Shown: positions 1 to 6,903 of the stretch, in pieces
How the letters are laid out: each line of letters starts with the position of its first letter
How positions within the stretch are numbered: position 1 is the stretch's first letter
NCBI GenBank assembly: GCA_021827255.1
Contig: JAKAWO010000159.1
Span: 1-6,998, forward strand
DNA from: Acidobacteriota bacterium
Lineage (GTDB): Bacteria; Acidobacteriota; Terriglobia; UBA7540
Reading direction: 5' to 3'
Length of the DNA stretch: 6,998 bases
Made by a program: the position numbers and the translations under genes
Notes under the pieces: generated by a model
Database searches by the model: none
Told to the model about the DNA's origin: nothing
The model's input: only the letters and a program-made list of their open reading frames with translations

Positions 1-2060
1 GTTTTGAGGTTTAGGGATGCCCCGCTGTTGTCAATGCTGTGAAGCCCGGGCGGAATCTCCCAGCGCAGGCCCAAATCCAGGGTCAGGCGCGGCGTGAGGC
101 GAAAATCATCTTGGGCAAAGAAACTGAGAGCGGTTCCGCGCAGGTCAAAGATATCGCTGGCAATGGGCGCCGGGGCGCCGATCGAGATGGGATTGCCGAG
201 CAGGAAATCGGCGAAGGCGTTGCCGGCCGTGGGACCGATTTTGCCGGAGGACGATGCGCTCGGGCTCAGTCCCGTATAAGCGCCATCAAACCTCAGCACC
301 CCTTCGGCCGTAAAACCGTCGCGGTCGGCCAGTTGAATCCTGCGGATGTCAGCGCCCAGCGTCAGGGTATGCCGACCGTGGATGAGGCTTAAGGTGTCAG
401 CATACTCAAAAATGTTATCGGTCTGGGTGTAGCCGTTGTTGCCGTTCCCAATTCCAGCGTAGCCTTGGGTGGGGCCGACGATAGGGATGTTGTAGAAAGC
501 GGGCGTGGTCGGCGTATTGCTGAACCCGAGCTTGGCCGCCAGGTCGGGGCCAAAGGCGGTTGAAGCGCCTTCGTGGAAGAACATGCGGTTGTAACCCACG
601 CGCGCTTCATTGATCATGGTCGGACTCAGCGAGTGGTCCCAGTTGAGACCAAACAGGGCGCTGTGACTGAGGGCGACCGAGCTGTTTACCGGAATAATGG
701 AGGGCGACGGTTGATTATCGCGCCAGAGAATCATGGAATAGGTGAGGCGATCGGTCGCGCGGAGGTTATAGTCCACCCGCCCGGTGAAGGTGTTGGTGTC
801 AATGCGGGTGGCGGGACTCGCGCCGACGAAGTTCGTGCAGGGCATGGTGCAATTCACATTAGCGGCCGGGTAGTAAGAGAGCAGCTTCTGCGAAATGGGA
901 TTGATTCCGCTCGTGGGAATGGTGTTGTTGGAGAACGGCTTCCGGGTGATCGTCAGCGGGCTTGTACTGGTGAGGACGGTGGTGGAAGGATCATAAATGG
1001 GGTAAGGCCAATCGGAAAAATTACCTCGCCTTTCGCTGGCGGTCGGCACCATCATGGAGACCGCGCTCCCGCTCAGGTTGCGGCGGCCGCCTTCGTAGTT
1101 GGCAAAAAAGAAAGCTCGGTCCTGGCGAATCGGGCCGCCGAGGGTGGCCCCAAATTGGTTTTGCTGGTTCAAGGGGTCAGAGACCGGCAACTTCGAGCCA
1201 TGCAAGGCGTTCAAATCCACGTTCAGTTGATTGCGCGGCTGGAAGGCGCGGTTCCGCATGAAATCATAAATGTTGCCATGGAATTGGTTCGTGCCCGGTT
1301 TCAGCGACACGTTCACTTGGGCTGCTCCCTCGCCATAGGCCGCTGAGTACAAGCCGTTCTGAAGCTTGAATTCTTGCACGGCGTATTCGGAGGGAATATT
1401 GGTCGGCTTGCTGAAAAACATGTCGTTGTCGGTGATGCCGTCAATCAGGTAGCTGATGGAAGCGGGGCGGGCGCCATCCACGCTCATCTCTCGATAAGAG
1501 TCGTAGAGGCCGTGGAGATCAAAGACACTCGTTTGGATGCCTCCGGCCGCCTGCGTGACCCCGGCGTTGATGGCCACGAGGCTGGTGAAGTCGCGTCCGT
1601 TTAAGGGCAACGCCTGGATCAGCCGACTCGAAACCACTCCACCCACGGTGGCATTGTCCGTCTGCACCATCTGGCTCCGCCCGGATACCGTAACCCGTTG
1701 GGTGACCGCCCCCACCGGGAGGGTAAAGTCGGCGCGCAGCGTCTGGGCCACTTGGAGGACTAGATCGGGGCTGACCACCGTCTTGAAACCTTTGGCCGAA
1801 CAGGTGACCTCATAAGTTCCGGGGGTCAGGTTGACAAAGACATAGTCGCCCGGGCTGGTCGTGGTGAAGCTTCCCGTCACTCCTGTAGCGATGTTCCGGT
1901 AGGTCACCTTGGCGCCGGCCATGGCGGCGTGGGTGGTGTCCTGCACGTAGCCCACGATAGTCCCTTGCGCATTTTGCGCGTGAACGGGTGGCAGCGTGAG
2001 CAGGTTCGTCGCCACAAGGAGGATTCCCGCTTGGATCAGCTTCAAGGCATCTTTCCGCAT
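1..2060 (-). CDS. Oar-like TonB-dependent outer-membrane receptor (partial, C-terminus beyond window edge)
   Basis: The frame is open for 686 codons from the ATG whose A is at 2060 to the left edge. Residues 1-28 look like a signal peptide: basic MRKDALK, a hydrophobic stretch, and cleavage likely after VHA. Residues ~33-118 form a carboxypeptidase-regulatory-like (CarboxypepD_reg/Cna-B type) beta-sandwich, with GTIVGYVQD at its start and the GDYVFVNLTPGTYEV pattern. A plug-like region follows (~120-260) with the family hallmark LPLNGRDF at 151-158. Beta-barrel sequence comes next, including FNATLGGPI-type and FFAQDDFRLTPRLTLDLGLRW (from ~647) motifs; the former reads FGATLGGPI here. Family members are usually about 1,000-1,200 residues, so roughly a third is missing. 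It should sit in the outer membrane and take up large ligands, probably glycans or peptides, with TonB energy. No clear TonB box is visible. The start is fixed by a strong ribosome-binding site. Family is certain; ligand unknown. Confidence 0.93.
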   Translation of the reverse strand, partial: MRKDALKLIQAGILLVATNLLTLPPVHAQNAQGTIVGYVQDTTHAAMAGAKVTYRNIATGVTGSFTTTSPGDYVFVNLTPGTYEVTCSAKGFKTVVSPDLVLQVAQTLRADFTLPVGAVTQRVTVSGRSQMVQTDNATVGGVVSSRLIQALPLNGRDFTSLVAINAGVTQAAGGIQTSVFDLHGLYDSYREMSVDGARPASISYLIDGITDNDMFFSKPTNIPSEYAVQEFKLQNGLYSAAYGEGAAQVNVSLKPGTNQFHGNIYDFMRNRAFQPRNQLNVDLNALHGSKLPVSDPLNQQNQFGATLGGPIRQDRAFFFANYEGGRRNLSGSAVSMMVPTASERRGNFSDWPYPIYDPSTTVLTSTSPLTITRKPFSNNTIPTSGINPISQKLLSYYPAANVNCTMPCTNFVGASPATRIDTNTFTGRVDYNLRATDRLTYSMILWRDNQPSPSIIPVNSSVALSHSALFGLNWDHSLSPTMINEARVGYNRMFFHEGASTAFGPDLAAKLGFSNTPTTPAFYNIPIVGPTQGYAGIGNGNNGYTQTDNIFEYADTLSLIHGRHTLTLGADIRRIQLADRDGFTAEGVLRFDGAYTGLSPSASSSGKIGPTAGNAFADFLLGNPISIGAPAPIASDIFDLRGTALSFFAQDDFRLTPRLTLDLGLRWEIPPGLHSIDNSGASLNLK

Positions 2061-2067
2061 CTTGCAT

Positions 2068-2076
2068 CTCCTCTCC
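2068..2076 (-). promoter_or_regulatory. Ribosome-binding site of the receptor gene
   Basis: Read on the minus strand this is GGAGAGGAG, ending 7 bases before the ATG at 2060. A nearer ATG at 2067-2065 lies directly against the AGGAG and is in another frame, so the spacing decides for the 2060 start. Confidence 0.8.
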
Positions 2077-2104
2077 ACGGCAGTTCACGGTCGGAACGAT
2101 CTGT

Positions 2105-2121
2105 GTTCCACTGTGCAGAAC
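2105..2121. promoter_or_regulatory. Candidate IclR-type operator, receptor-proximal copy
   Basis: The sequence GTTCCAC-TGT-GCAGAAC is an imperfect inverted repeat (5 of 7 positions in each arm) with a 3-base centre. It lies 45 bp upstream of the receptor start codon. The same 17-bp design recurs at 2216-2232, and both copies are preceded by CTGT. Palindromes with TTCC/TTCT arms of about this size are typical of IclR-family regulators, and such a gene starts 178 bp away. Its place close to the receptor start suggests it controls the receptor, probably by blocking transcription. Assignment to this IclR protein is inference. Confidence 0.6.
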
Positions 2122-2166
2122 TGCCTTATGCCCGACACACTCTAGCTAGCACGCAAGCCTCCTGAT

Positions 2167-2172
2167 TGTCAA
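2167..2172 (-). promoter_or_regulatory. Possible -35 element for the receptor gene
   Basis: Read on the minus strand this is a perfect TTGACA. At 16-18 bases downstream there is no good -10 hexamer (CTAGCT/TAGCTA). A weaker TAGAGT lies 22 bases away and CATAAG is further down at 2130-2125. It may be a real -35 with a poor, regulator-dependent -10, or chance. Confidence 0.25.
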
Positions 2173-2215
2173 GGGCAAATCGCAAGATTGGACCCGTCGC
2201 CGGTGCTGAGGCTGT

Positions 2216-2232
2216 GTTCTGCTACGCAGAAC
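2216..2232. promoter_or_regulatory. Candidate IclR-type operator, regulator-proximal copy
   Basis: The sequence GTTCTGC-TAC-GCAGAAC is a perfect 7-bp inverted repeat with a 3-base centre. Its right arm GCAGAAC is identical to that of the 2105-2121 site. It ends 27 bp upstream of the -35 of the regulator promoter at 2260. From there it could serve activation or weak autoregulation rather than direct occlusion. The two centres are 111 bp apart. Confidence 0.7.
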
Positions 2233-2259
2233 GAAGATTCGGTCGGCCGAGCGTCGTAC

Positions 2260-2288
2260 TTTACAACGGGGCGCGAGAGGCGTATAAA
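2260..2288 (+). promoter_or_regulatory. Sigma70-like promoter of the iclR-aminotransferase-lyase operon
   Basis: TTTACA (2260-2265) and TATAAA (2283-2288) are each 5 of 6 matches to the TTGACA/TATAAT consensus, with the ideal 17-base spacer. Transcription would start at about 2295-2299, at or within a few bases of the ATG at 2299. That leaves no room for a ribosome-binding site, so the regulator mRNA would be leaderless or nearly so. The spacing match is visible directly; activity is inferred. Confidence 0.65.
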
Positions 2289-2298
2289 TGCTGGCGGT

Positions 2299-3093
2299 AT
2301 GGCGAACCGAAACTACATCAACGCCGTGGCGCGGACGCTCAAGGTTCTCGAAGCCTTCAACCGGCAACCCAGTGCGAGCCTGACCGAGCTCGCGACGCGA
2401 ACCGGATTGGTTAAAAGCGCGGTCTTTCGCATTCTCTATACGCTTGGCCAATTAGGCTACGTGGACAAAACCGCGGGGGGCCGATATTCCCTGAGTGCGC
2501 GCTGGGGCCACATGGCCAGCGACGCTCGGCCGCCCCGCAATCTGATCCGACTGGCCTCCCCTCTGATGGCGACGCTGCTCAGCCGTTTTCAGGAGACGGT
2601 GAATTTGGGCGTCTTGGACGGCGGCGAAGTCCTCTACATTCACGTGCTGGAAAGTCCTCATGCTTTTCGCCTCGCCGCGCACGCCGGCATGCGCAGCCCG
2701 CTTCATTCGACCGCGCTCGGGAAATGTTTGCTTTCGCGCCGGCCGCTGGAGGAGGTGAGCGCGATGCTCAAGGCGCGTCCCATCCGCCGGTTGACGGCGC
2801 GAACCATCCGCGACCGGGCGGTGTTTCTCCGCGAACTTGCCCGCGTGCGCTCGCACGGTTTTGCGTTGGATAATGGAGAGGACTCCATTGGCGCGCGCTG
2901 CGTGGCGGCGCCGATTCTGAACAACGCGGATGAAGTCATTGCCGCCATTAGTATTTCGGGCCCGGCCAGCCGGGTGCGGCCCGAGCGCGACCGGGAAATG
3001 GCCAAAGCCGTGATGGATGCGTGCCGGCAGATTTCGACGACGCTCAGTTACACCTCAGCAGCCGGCCCAGCTCCGGCGCCAAGGGGGCGATAG
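2299..3093 (+). CDS. IclR-family transcriptional regulator
   Basis: This encodes 264 residues, a normal IclR length of ~250-270. The N-terminal winged helix-turn-helix spans about residues 6-66 (YINAVARTLKVLEAF, then LTELATRTGLVKSAVFRILYTL). A linker and the effector-binding domain follow from ~85 to 250, with the family signatures GMRSPLHSTALGK (130-142) and DNGEDSIGARCVAAPI (191-206). The frame extends upstream to an ATG at 2188. The added 37 residues are not IclR-like and would overlap the 2216-2232 operator and the promoter, so the ATG at 2299 is preferred. No Shine-Dalgarno is visible at normal spacing, in keeping with a leaderless start. The last residues are low-complexity (AAGPAPAPRGR) and contain the next gene's ribosome-binding site. 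It probably binds the two 17-bp palindromes and controls both the divergent receptor and its own operon. IclR proteins often sense sugar acids or aromatic acids; the effector here is unknown. Confidence 0.93.
   Translation: MANRNYINAVARTLKVLEAFNRQPSASLTELATRTGLVKSAVFRILYTLGQLGYVDKTAGGRYSLSARWGHMASDARPPRNLIRLASPLMATLLSRFQETVNLGVLDGGEVLYIHVLESPHAFRLAAHAGMRSPLHSTALGKCLLSRRPLEEVSAMLKARPIRRLTARTIRDRAVFLRELARVRSHGFALDNGEDSIGARCVAAPILNNADEVIAAISISGPASRVRPERDREMAKAVMDACRQISTTLSYTSAAGPAPAPRGR
3082..3087 (+). promoter_or_regulatory. Ribosome-binding site of the aminotransferase gene
   Basis: AGGGGG lies inside the last codons of the regulator gene, 7 bases before the ATG at 3095. It selects this start over the in-frame ATG at 3017, which would add 26 non-conserved residues overlapping the regulator. 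Confidence 0.7.
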
Positions 3094-3094
3094 C

Positions 3095-4351
3095 ATGGAA
3101 CTGGCATTGCTCGGCGGAGCGCCGGTGCGCACAGAACCGTTTCCTTCCTGGCCGGTTTACGGCCGCCGGGAAGAGCAATCGCTTCTGAGCGTGTTGGAGA
3201 GCGGCTCCTGGGGCGGATACAACAAGAAGGTCGAAGAGTTCGAGACCGCCTTCGCCGCGCTGCACCAAGTTCGGTATGGAGTTTCCTGCGCCAACGGGAC
3301 GGTGGCGCTGGAAGTCGCGCAGCGGTGCTTGGGCATTCGATGCGGGGATGAAGTGATCGTACCCGCCATCACGTTCGTGGCGACCGCCTCGACCGTTTTG
3401 CTCTGCCACGCCGCGCCGGTCTTTGTGGATATTGATCCGGTCACGCTGAACATCTCTCCCTCGGCCGTCGAAGCGGCCGTGACCCCGCGCACGAAGGCCA
3501 TCATCGCGGTGCACTTCGGCGGGCAACCGGCGGACATGGATGCGCTGCAGGCGGTTGCCCGGCGCCATCGCCTGGCGCTCATCGAAGACGCCGCCCATGC
3601 TCATGGCGCTTCCTGGCGCGGCGCGCCGGTGGGCCAATTCGGCGACGCGGCCACCTTCAGCTTTCAGATGTTCAAGCTGGTCACTAGCGGTGAAGGCGGC
3701 ATCCTTCTGACCGACTCAGAGGCGCTGGCGGAAAAAGCCTGGGCGTATTGCAACCATGGCCGTCGCAAAGACGCCGGCTGGTACGAACACTTCGCACTCG
3801 GAACCAATTACCGCCTGACGGGTTTTCAGGCGGCGGTACTGATCGCCCAGCTGGACGAGCTGGCGGCGCAAAGCGCGACCCGGCGGGCCAACGTGGCGCA
3901 TTTGAGGAAGCTGCTGAGCTCCTTCCAAGGGCTTCGGCTCGAACCGGATGATCCGCGAGTGACCGCCAATCCTTGTTACCTCATCATGCTTCGCTATGAC
4001 CCGGCCGAGTTCGGCGGCCTGGATCGGGCCCTTTTCTTGCAGGCGCTCCAGGCGGAAGGCGTGCCGGCGCGTCCGACCTATCCTTTTCCGCTTTATCGCA
4101 ACCCGTTGTTCCGCGCGGCCAATCTGGCGTCGCGGCTTTGCTCGGAATGGAGAGCGCCACAAGATTACGCATCGCTGAATCTTCCCGAAAGCGAGCGGGT
4201 CTGCCGGGACGGAATCTGGCTCGAGCAGAATTTGTTTCTCGGGACCACCCGTGACGTCGAGGACATCGTCGCGGCGTGCGAAAAGATCCAGAAATTGGCT
4301 GCAAGGCTCACGGTGGCGCATCCCGCCGGGGAATCAGCGAAAATCAAATGA
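3095..4351 (+). CDS. DegT/DnrJ/EryC1/StrS family PLP-dependent aminotransferase
   Basis: This encodes 418 residues, slightly longer than the usual 370-400. It is a fold-type I, PLP-dependent aminotransferase of the sugar/cyclitol class. Visible signatures are NGTVALE (67-73, phosphate-binding loop), EDAAHAHGA (164-172, with D165 expected to pair with the pyridine nitrogen), and FSFQMFKLVTSGEGG with K194 as the Schiff-base lysine. NYRLTGFQAA follows, with N238 expected to contribute from the partner subunit. All key residues are present, so it should be active as a dimer in the cytosol. The N-terminus LALLGGAPVRTEPFPSWPVY and the DAAHAHGA form resemble the branch containing AHBA synthase and scyllo-inosose aminotransferases more than the nucleotide-sugar C4/C3 enzymes. 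That subgroup call is from memory and is inference. Only one base separates it from the regulator stop, and its TGA overlaps the next gene's ATG. The likely substrate is a keto-sugar or keto-cyclitol, with Glu or Gln as amino donor. Confidence 0.92.
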   Translation: MELALLGGAPVRTEPFPSWPVYGRREEQSLLSVLESGSWGGYNKKVEEFETAFAALHQVRYGVSCANGTVALEVAQRCLGIRCGDEVIVPAITFVATASTVLLCHAAPVFVDIDPVTLNISPSAVEAAVTPRTKAIIAVHFGGQPADMDALQAVARRHRLALIEDAAHAHGASWRGAPVGQFGDAATFSFQMFKLVTSGEGGILLTDSEALAEKAWAYCNHGRRKDAGWYEHFALGTNYRLTGFQAAVLIAQLDELAAQSATRRANVAHLRKLLSSFQGLRLEPDDPRVTANPCYLIMLRYDPAEFGGLDRALFLQALQAEGVPARPTYPFPLYRNPLFRAANLASRLCSEWRAPQDYASLNLPESERVCRDGIWLEQNLFLGTTRDVEDIVAACEKIQKLAARLTVAHPAGESAKIK

Positions 4352-6903
4352 CACGTCCATGGCGGCGGGCGGTGGTGGTGGTGACGGTCGCACTCTTCGG
4401 CGCCGCCGCGTCCAGTCCCGGCGCAGCTCGGCGAGCGTCGGGCGACACCGCGCGGCCTTTCGTCCCCTGGACCTTTCGCGAAGATTTTCAGCATGGGATT
4501 CCTGCCTGGATGAGTTACCCGCTCGCTCAAGACGTGGGATACGACCCTTCGCTCTACACCCAGAAAATCGCCGGCGTTCCTTGCTTGGTTCGCGACGTGA
4601 CGGCTTACGGCCAGCGCGTTCTCCACGTCGGGATCATCAAGCCGCTTCGCTTCCATGCCGATCGCGCCTCGAGGTTCAGGCTGAACTACCAACTCGAGAT
4701 GGGCGGCCGCGTCGAGCGCATTCGCTTGCTGCTGGCGGGGGAGGACGGCCGGCTTTATGCGTCGCCGCTCGCCGACCGGCCGGCTGGCGCGCACTCGGCG
4801 GACATTCGGGGAGAGGCGTTCCGCCTGCCGAACGGCGGGGTAGATGTGCAAGCGGTGCTGATTGAAGCGGATGTCCAATCTCCCGATTTGGGGTCTTCGA
4901 ATCGTCTCATCCTCCGCCGGTTTGAGGTCAACGCCCTGCGGCCGGCGGAGCTGGATCTTACCGCTCCCAAGCTCGTTCGGTCCTCGAACGATGGGCCCTG
5001 GCTTTCCGCGCAGGCGCTCGCTCCAGGCGAGCCGCTGCTTGTTGAGCCGAAGACCTCGAAGCCGGTGAAGGTCAGCATTTATGACAGCGCGGGGGAATCG
5101 GTGCCTGTTGAATCGGCGCCCCTTGAGAACGCGACAAATCCCCGCCGACTGCGGATTGTTTTCAAACGCCAAGCCCCGCCCGGCCTGTGGCGCGCCGTCA
5201 TTGATAATGGCCGCGCTCGAACCGAATTTCAATTCCTGGTCATGGGGGCGGTCCCGCCGCATCCGCGCGTTTTGCTCGCGCCGGAACGCTTGAGGCAGCT
5301 TCGAGCTTTTTCCGGCTCGCGGCCGTTGCTCGATGCGATCTGCGCCAAAGCGAGATCATTGCGCGCGTCGCTCGCCTATAATCCCGAGGCCGGCAACAAC
5401 ATCGCGCTCCTGCCGGCGCTTTCCGTTTTTCCGGGGTTGCCCCAATATTTCACGCTCATGGAAGATTACAGCAATGCCATCGCCTTCAATGGCGTCGAAT
5501 ACGCTTTGAGCGGAGACCCGGAGGCGCTCAGCGCCACGCGGCGCGCGCTGATGACCGTCGCCCGCTGGCGCACCTGGACGCCGACTTGGTTTGCCGCGCA
5601 CGGCCTGCACACTTATTACGAGGTCGGGGTTTTTTCCGAGTGTCTCGCGGTGGGATATGATCTCATCGCCGGCCACCTGACTTCGGCGGAAAAAAGCGCC
5701 ATCACGGAAGCGGCGTATCAAAACGCCATCAAGCCGACCGTTGAAGAGTACTTTACAGAAAATCGCATGCCTATCGCAGCGAGCAACTGGATGGCAAATT
5801 CCGTGGGCGGCTCCATCGCCCTGGCTGCATCGCTATACGGCGACGCTCCGGAATGGAATGGCCGCCTGGGAACCGCGCTCGCCGAGCTCTTGGTTGCGTA
5901 TCAACATCTTCTCGCGGGGCTTTTCCCGGGCGATGGAAGCGAAGCCGAGCCCGCCGGCTATGAAGCCTTCGCGATGGAAGGCATGTCGTTCGGCCAGGCG
6001 GCCCTCGACGCTCTGGGCATTCGGCCGCCGGGAATGCGCCAAATGGAGCAGAGTTTCTGGTGGCCGCGCTACGCGGAAGTGAGGCCCAATTTGGTGCTTG
6101 ACACGGGCGACTTCGCCGGAGCCTTGCGCGGGCTCTCGGGCTTTGCCTGGGGCGCCGAACACGCCGGGGATCCGTCGCTGCGGGCTTTCTACGACACGGC
6201 GGAGACGGGAACGCTGCTCGGCGTCTCGAAAGTGGAGCACACCGGGCGCGCGCTTGAGATGGCGCCCGGCATCCTCGATCTCGCCTGCTGCTCGGCGCCC
6301 GCATCGCCCGCGCCCATCCCTCCGCCCTCGCGCATTTTCGCGGGGCGCGGCAGCGCCGTGCTGCGCAGCGGCTGGAAGCCCGACGATACGGTCATCTCCA
6401 TTCGCGTCGGGCCGTGGTTCAATCACGAACATCACGATCAGGGCAGTTTTCAAGTGGCCGTTTTCGGCGAAAAATTGATCAGCGAGGCCGGCTACGCGGA
6501 CTATTACCGGGACCCCTACTATCCACCGTATTTCACCCAAGCCGCGGGCCACAACACGGTGCTCGTGGACGGCGATCCTTTCAGCCAGCCGGGCGAGAAC
6601 GGCCGCTACTGGAAGGCGCTGGCCGATTATCCTACTTTTACCGCCCACGTCCTCTCGCCCGCAACCGATTACCTTTCCGCTGAGCTTTCCGACGCCTACG
6701 ACGGGGTGTTGAAAAGCTTCCGCAGAGAGTTCATTTTTCTCAAGCCCGACGTCCTGATCGTTCGCGACCGCATTGAAGCCCCCGCTCCGCATCGCTACAC
6801 GTGGCTCTTGCACATTCCGATTGGGGCAGGGGCGCGCATCGAGCGTCAGAACGCCTTCATCACCGTGAAGGCGGCGAGCGCGGCGCTTAGGAGCCGTAAA
6901 TAA
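4348..6903 (+). CDS. Secreted heparinase II/III-like polysaccharide lyase, probably truncated at the C-terminus
   Basis: This encodes 851 residues. The ATG overlaps the aminotransferase stop (ATGA). The nearest GGGGA (4328-4332) is 15 bases upstream, too far for good initiation, so translation probably depends on coupling. An earlier in-frame ATG at 4276 gives no signal peptide at its end. Residues 1-~27 are a signal peptide (basic RPWRR, hydrophobic 8-21, small residues). Two beta-rich regions follow (~42-200 and ~200-300). An alpha/alpha toroid spans ~305-620, with SNWMANSVGG (N480) and EPAGYEAF (Y538). The C-terminal heparinase II/III beta domain starts at ~670 (IFAGRGSAVLRSGW) and contains FNHEHHDQGSF (692-701) and GHNTVLVDG (H735). 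N480/Y538/H693 fit the Asn-Tyr-His catalytic pattern, and H695/D697/H735 fit the heparinase II zinc site, by analogy. It would cleave uronic-acid polymers by beta-elimination in the periplasm or outside. The frame stops at ASAALRSRK, in mid beta-strand pattern, apparently before the domain ends. Confidence 0.85.
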   Translation: MTRPWRRAVVVVTVALFGAAASSPGAARRASGDTARPFVPWTFREDFQHGIPAWMSYPLAQDVGYDPSLYTQKIAGVPCLVRDVTAYGQRVLHVGIIKPLRFHADRASRFRLNYQLEMGGRVERIRLLLAGEDGRLYASPLADRPAGAHSADIRGEAFRLPNGGVDVQAVLIEADVQSPDLGSSNRLILRRFEVNALRPAELDLTAPKLVRSSNDGPWLSAQALAPGEPLLVEPKTSKPVKVSIYDSAGESVPVESAPLENATNPRRLRIVFKRQAPPGLWRAVIDNGRARTEFQFLVMGAVPPHPRVLLAPERLRQLRAFSGSRPLLDAICAKARSLRASLAYNPEAGNNIALLPALSVFPGLPQYFTLMEDYSNAIAFNGVEYALSGDPEALSATRRALMTVARWRTWTPTWFAAHGLHTYYEVGVFSECLAVGYDLIAGHLTSAEKSAITEAAYQNAIKPTVEEYFTENRMPIAASNWMANSVGGSIALAASLYGDAPEWNGRLGTALAELLVAYQHLLAGLFPGDGSEAEPAGYEAFAMEGMSFGQAALDALGIRPPGMRQMEQSFWWPRYAEVRPNLVLDTGDFAGALRGLSGFAWGAEHAGDPSLRAFYDTAETGTLLGVSKVEHTGRALEMAPGILDLACCSAPASPAPIPPPSRIFAGRGSAVLRSGWKPDDTVISIRVGPWFNHEHHDQGSFQVAVFGEKLISEAGYADYYRDPYYPPYFTQAAGHNTVLVDGDPFSQPGENGRYWKALADYPTFTAHVLSPATDYLSAELSDAYDGVLKSFRREFIFLKPDVLIVRDRIEAPAPHRYTWLLHIPIGAGARIERQNAFITVKAASAALRSRK

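Noticed and set aside
573..1346. A 257-codon plus-strand open frame opposite the receptor gene
   Set aside because: The minus strand encodes a continuous, clearly recognisable receptor over the same bases. The plus-strand translation has no family motifs and looks like a GC-rich antisense shadow.
2083..2097. GTTCACGGTCGGAAC as a third operator
   Set aside because: GTTC and GAAC are present, but the spacer is 7 rather than 9 bases and the inner arm positions do not pair. It may be only a half-site coincidence.
2142..2149. CTAGCTAG palindrome in the intergenic region
   Set aside because: It is an isolated 8-bp self-complementary word with no second copy and no known role here.
2188..2298. N-terminal extension of the IclR protein from the upstream ATG
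   Set aside because: The added residues do not resemble IclR proteins, and the stretch contains the perfect palindrome and a good promoter.
3017..3094. Upstream ATG of the aminotransferase frame
   Set aside because: It would add 26 non-conserved residues overlapping the regulator, and a proper ribosome-binding site sits before the ATG at 3095.
4165..5262. A 365-codon minus-strand open frame across the aminotransferase/lyase junction
   Set aside because: It is antisense to two recognisable genes and its translation is arginine/proline-rich with no motif.
5833..6813. A 326-codon minus-strand open frame opposite the lyase
   Set aside because: The plus strand carries the lyase active-site motifs in this span; the antisense frame shows no domain.
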